Of a stretch of 64,000 bases of DNA, positions 61,256 through 64,000 are shown piece by piece (position 1 is the first letter of the stretch; the number at the start of each line of letters is the position of its first letter). The notes below the pieces were generated by a model. The model was not told the origin of the DNA. It did no database searches and saw nothing but the letters and a program-made list of their open reading frames with translations. The stretch comes from Prosapia bicincta (Eukaryota > Arthropoda > Insecta > Hemiptera > Cercopidae). Position numbers and translations under genes: made by a program. Where the stretch lies: the NCBI GenBank assembly GCA_036971475.1, contig JBAIZL010000002.1, forward strand, positions 233,737,643 to 233,801,642, written 5' to 3'.

Positions 61256-62623
61256 CTGAACATTTAATTGGTGATAATTTTTATTTCGGTTCGTTTATAT
61301 TTAAATATTAAAAAACGATTAGACTAAAGTTGCATTTCTTATTCAATTTATAGTTCTTTATGGAAAAACATAACATTAAATGTGCAGCGTTAAAGTTATA
61401 ACGAGCTAAACATTATTGGACATATATTTAGTTTACAAATTATTGAAGCACTTCGATACTTTGCAAATTTAACATTCGTATACGTCTTTTAATGGAGAAG
61501 TTTTAATTTTTACTTTTAATAGTAGAATGAAATTAGCGTAGAATTTTAAGGATCTATTCCTCTAAATATTGAAAGGCTTCCAAATGATTTATAACTGTGC
61601 AAATCATTAATGTTTTTAAGGGAGCCGTACTTGAGAACAGGAAAGTATACTTAAAGTTGAAAATATATTGCATTTCAGAATAAATGAATAAATATTAAGT
61701 ATATTTATATTTTTAATGTAGTTTTCCGAAAGTAATTTGTTAATTTTTAGCACAGATTGTTAACGGTTTAAAATTAAATATAAATGTTATTTATTAAAAA
61801 TATAGCTATTAATATTTTATATATATTTATATCATATACATATATATTATATGTATTATATGTATTATATTTTTTTTTTATATAATAAAATAAATATATA
61901 TATAAATAAATAATTATTTGAATATAACTAGTATAAAAATATAATTTTCAGCTTATGGAAAGAAACAAGTTAGAAACAGTCTAATATCCGTTATATAAAT
62001 GACATCCTTTGTGTTAGTTCCGACATTTATCGTTGCAAAAGAAAGAATAAAGTTTAGCGGTAACGATGGAAACAGTTTCATCCTTCACAAAGAGAACGAA
62101 ATTTTAGGATTTATTCTCCTAATAATAAATAATTATTAGGATTTAATATCCTGCTGAATAAAACGTTTTTTAGAATTAGTAAAGGCATGTTTAAGCCTAT
62201 ACGTTGAATCCAATATTCTATAATTATTAGTAAATACGAAATATTGTGTGCAATAATTCCATATGTTAAAAACTTATATACAATATAAAGATGTGGTATT
62301 GTAACCTTTCCAAAGCTATAATATCACGCAGGGACAGCAAAACTATTTTACAATAGATTTGTTGTGTTTAAAATGTCATATCTACACGTAATTGTTTTAT
62401 ACGATTTTGTACTTAGTTATATATATATATATACATATTGTGCACACTTACTTGTCTTAACGATATGAGAAAAATCTTACCTAAATTATTATATGCAGAA
62501 ATTTCGTACAAAACTATGTAAAAACTATTACATTATTATTTTAAAAGATTTCATATATTTGAACACAAAAATCATATTTAATATAGCTGATAAATAACGT
62601 TTTGTATTTTTCAGAGGAATAAA

Positions 62624-62624
<1 letters not shown>

Positions 62625-62671
<47 letters not shown>
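62625..62671. repeat. (TA)n microsatellite
   Basis: About 47 bp of TA dinucleotides. Confidence 0.95.
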
Positions 62672-62674
<3 letters not shown>

Positions 62675-64000
62675 AACATTTATAGAATGGGCTATATAAT
62701 ATTATTTAAGATTTGGAAGAATATATTAGAAATAACTCACACAAAATTTAAAAAGAAAATCATTAAAAGATTGGTTAGGTTAAAATTGAAACTAAATTGA
62801 GGTAAAAGCCTAGATTAGTAAATAAGATATTTGAACTGTAAATACATAAAGAAATTTGTTGTATAAAATAAAATTTAAAACAAGATAATCTAATAATAAT
62901 TATATTCAAACAAAATTGTAAATATTAGTAACATAGGGCATAAGTAATTACTTGAAGGAAAAGTGAAAAACGATTGTAAACAATGTAAGGTTATGTTTGG
63001 AAAAGTCCAGTCAAAACACACACAATTCAAAATATTTTCAAAAGTAAAACACAAAGACACTTCACACACTAATAATAGTAATTAAATAAACACTGGAAGG
63101 TTTGTTAAGGAACGGAAAATTGAAACAGTATGTTAACAAAATTAAAACTGGTGAAAATAGTTCGTTAACATTAACAGCTGTAAAAACAAATGGAAGTAGG
63201 TCAGTTGCCGTCGACTCTAGTGAGAAGAAATCGAACTGAATTATAACAACATGTGTTTTAGAAGAAGGAGGCCGCCATATTTGTAACATTTTAAAAGAAA
63301 ATCTAAGGACGCGTAGTTAGAGTTGAGTGAGAGATAGCGTGGGTGACGCTACAAGATCGGACCTGCCAAGACCAGTCAAAATTCTATTTATTAGGAACTT
63401 CGTCAAAATTATACCGATTTGTTAAGAAGATTGGCCAAACTAAATTAAGGAGAAGTGAATTTCAGAATATAATATAGTGGTAATATAATGTGAAGTAAAT
63501 AAAACGAATTTAAGTGTGTAAAATGTCAAATTAAAGAGAAACGGAATTCTAGTGTGAGCAAACAGCCATTTGCCGTTATTTGATGAGATAAGTATCTAGC
63601 GCTATAAAAAATAAACTTTAATGGACATTTAAGATAATAAGGAAGTTTAAAATTGTACATTAGAATATCTTGTAGTTAATTAATAGTAAGTAATAAGAAA
63701 AAATCCAGTTCAAATAGTTTCGCCTTTTTGCTTATTCAAAATTAAAGTATTTCCATCCGGAAAATATTTATTAAAGCAAATTTCAAAATTTAATATTGTT
63801 TGTTCAAAATTTATTTAATTAACCTAAGAATTAAAAAAAAAAATATAGCCCATGCTATAACCCCGAGATAATAAGAGATCGTAAAATTAGCCTAGGGTAT
63901 ATTAAAATTGTGTAACTATAAAATTAAAAGAAATAAGAGTTAAACCGAGTTTGTTAAAACTTGTTAAGTTGTAAATTTTTGTTCTGTGTATTGTTTTAAA
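62672..64000. other. Region with no recognised gene; slightly higher GC near 63230-63370
   Basis: A 75-codon minus frame (63062-63289) has no known motif. The part around 63260-63370 ('gaaggaggccgccatatttg', 'gcgtgggtgacgctacaag') is richer in GC and could be an untranslated exon, promoter or repeat, but no direct evidence favours one. Confidence 0.25.

Overview
The window is AT-rich animal DNA with no continuous host gene. It is almost certainly from an insect or another arthropod. The clearest coding matter is a decayed errantivirus, a Ty3/Gypsy-type retroelement with an envelope gene that is typical of insects. There are also Penelope-like element (PLE) fragments, long dinucleotide microsatellites, and many foldback repeats. 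Base composition, the absence of operons and a possible 5' splice donor all point to a eukaryotic intergenic or intronic region.

Layout. 1-5270 is AT-rich filler with one large inverted repeat (about 1548-1905 against 3950-4290). Two diverged copies of a roughly 4-kb noncoding segment lie at about 5275-9690 and 16070-19656. They are in direct orientation except for an end block of about 270 bp that is inverted. The first copy holds a private 289-bp tandem duplication, and the second lacks about 370 bp. 19657-21323 is built from repeated blocks, two of which carry 23-bp repeats.

21324-29557 is the errantivirus on the minus strand. Read right to left it has: right LTR, leader, one zinc knuckle, protease, reverse transcriptase (RT), RNase H, integrase, envelope, left LTR. 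Most of gag is missing, pol and env carry stops and frameshifts, and a foldback element (family D) splits the protease-RT linker. To its right, a 1451-bp unit (LTR part plus env tail) is tandemly repeated, with two full copies and one truncated copy.

33020-46590 is AT-rich and carries foldback elements, microsatellites, one isolated candidate first exon (38334-38402), small tandem duplications and a 165-bp repeat present three times. 48180-49565 is an internally deleted PLE on the minus strand: N-terminal ORF region plus terminal repeats. 51060-52270 is a second, plus-strand PLE relic with RT and GIY-YIG endonuclease. 54325-54850 is an old Gypsy RT relic. 58570-59056 is another foldback. The rest is filler and CA/TA microsatellites.

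The most interesting pattern is that at least three unrelated foldback families (A, B, D) carry, in their arms, a type I hammerhead-ribozyme-like arrangement: a CUGAUGA-like box, a short hairpin closed by G-C, GAAA, and a tiny stem III. Family B sits directly on the PLE coding remnant, so these foldbacks look like head-to-head PLE terminal repeats (pLTRs) or related non-autonomous elements. All identifications come from reading motifs by eye; no alignment or database search was run.
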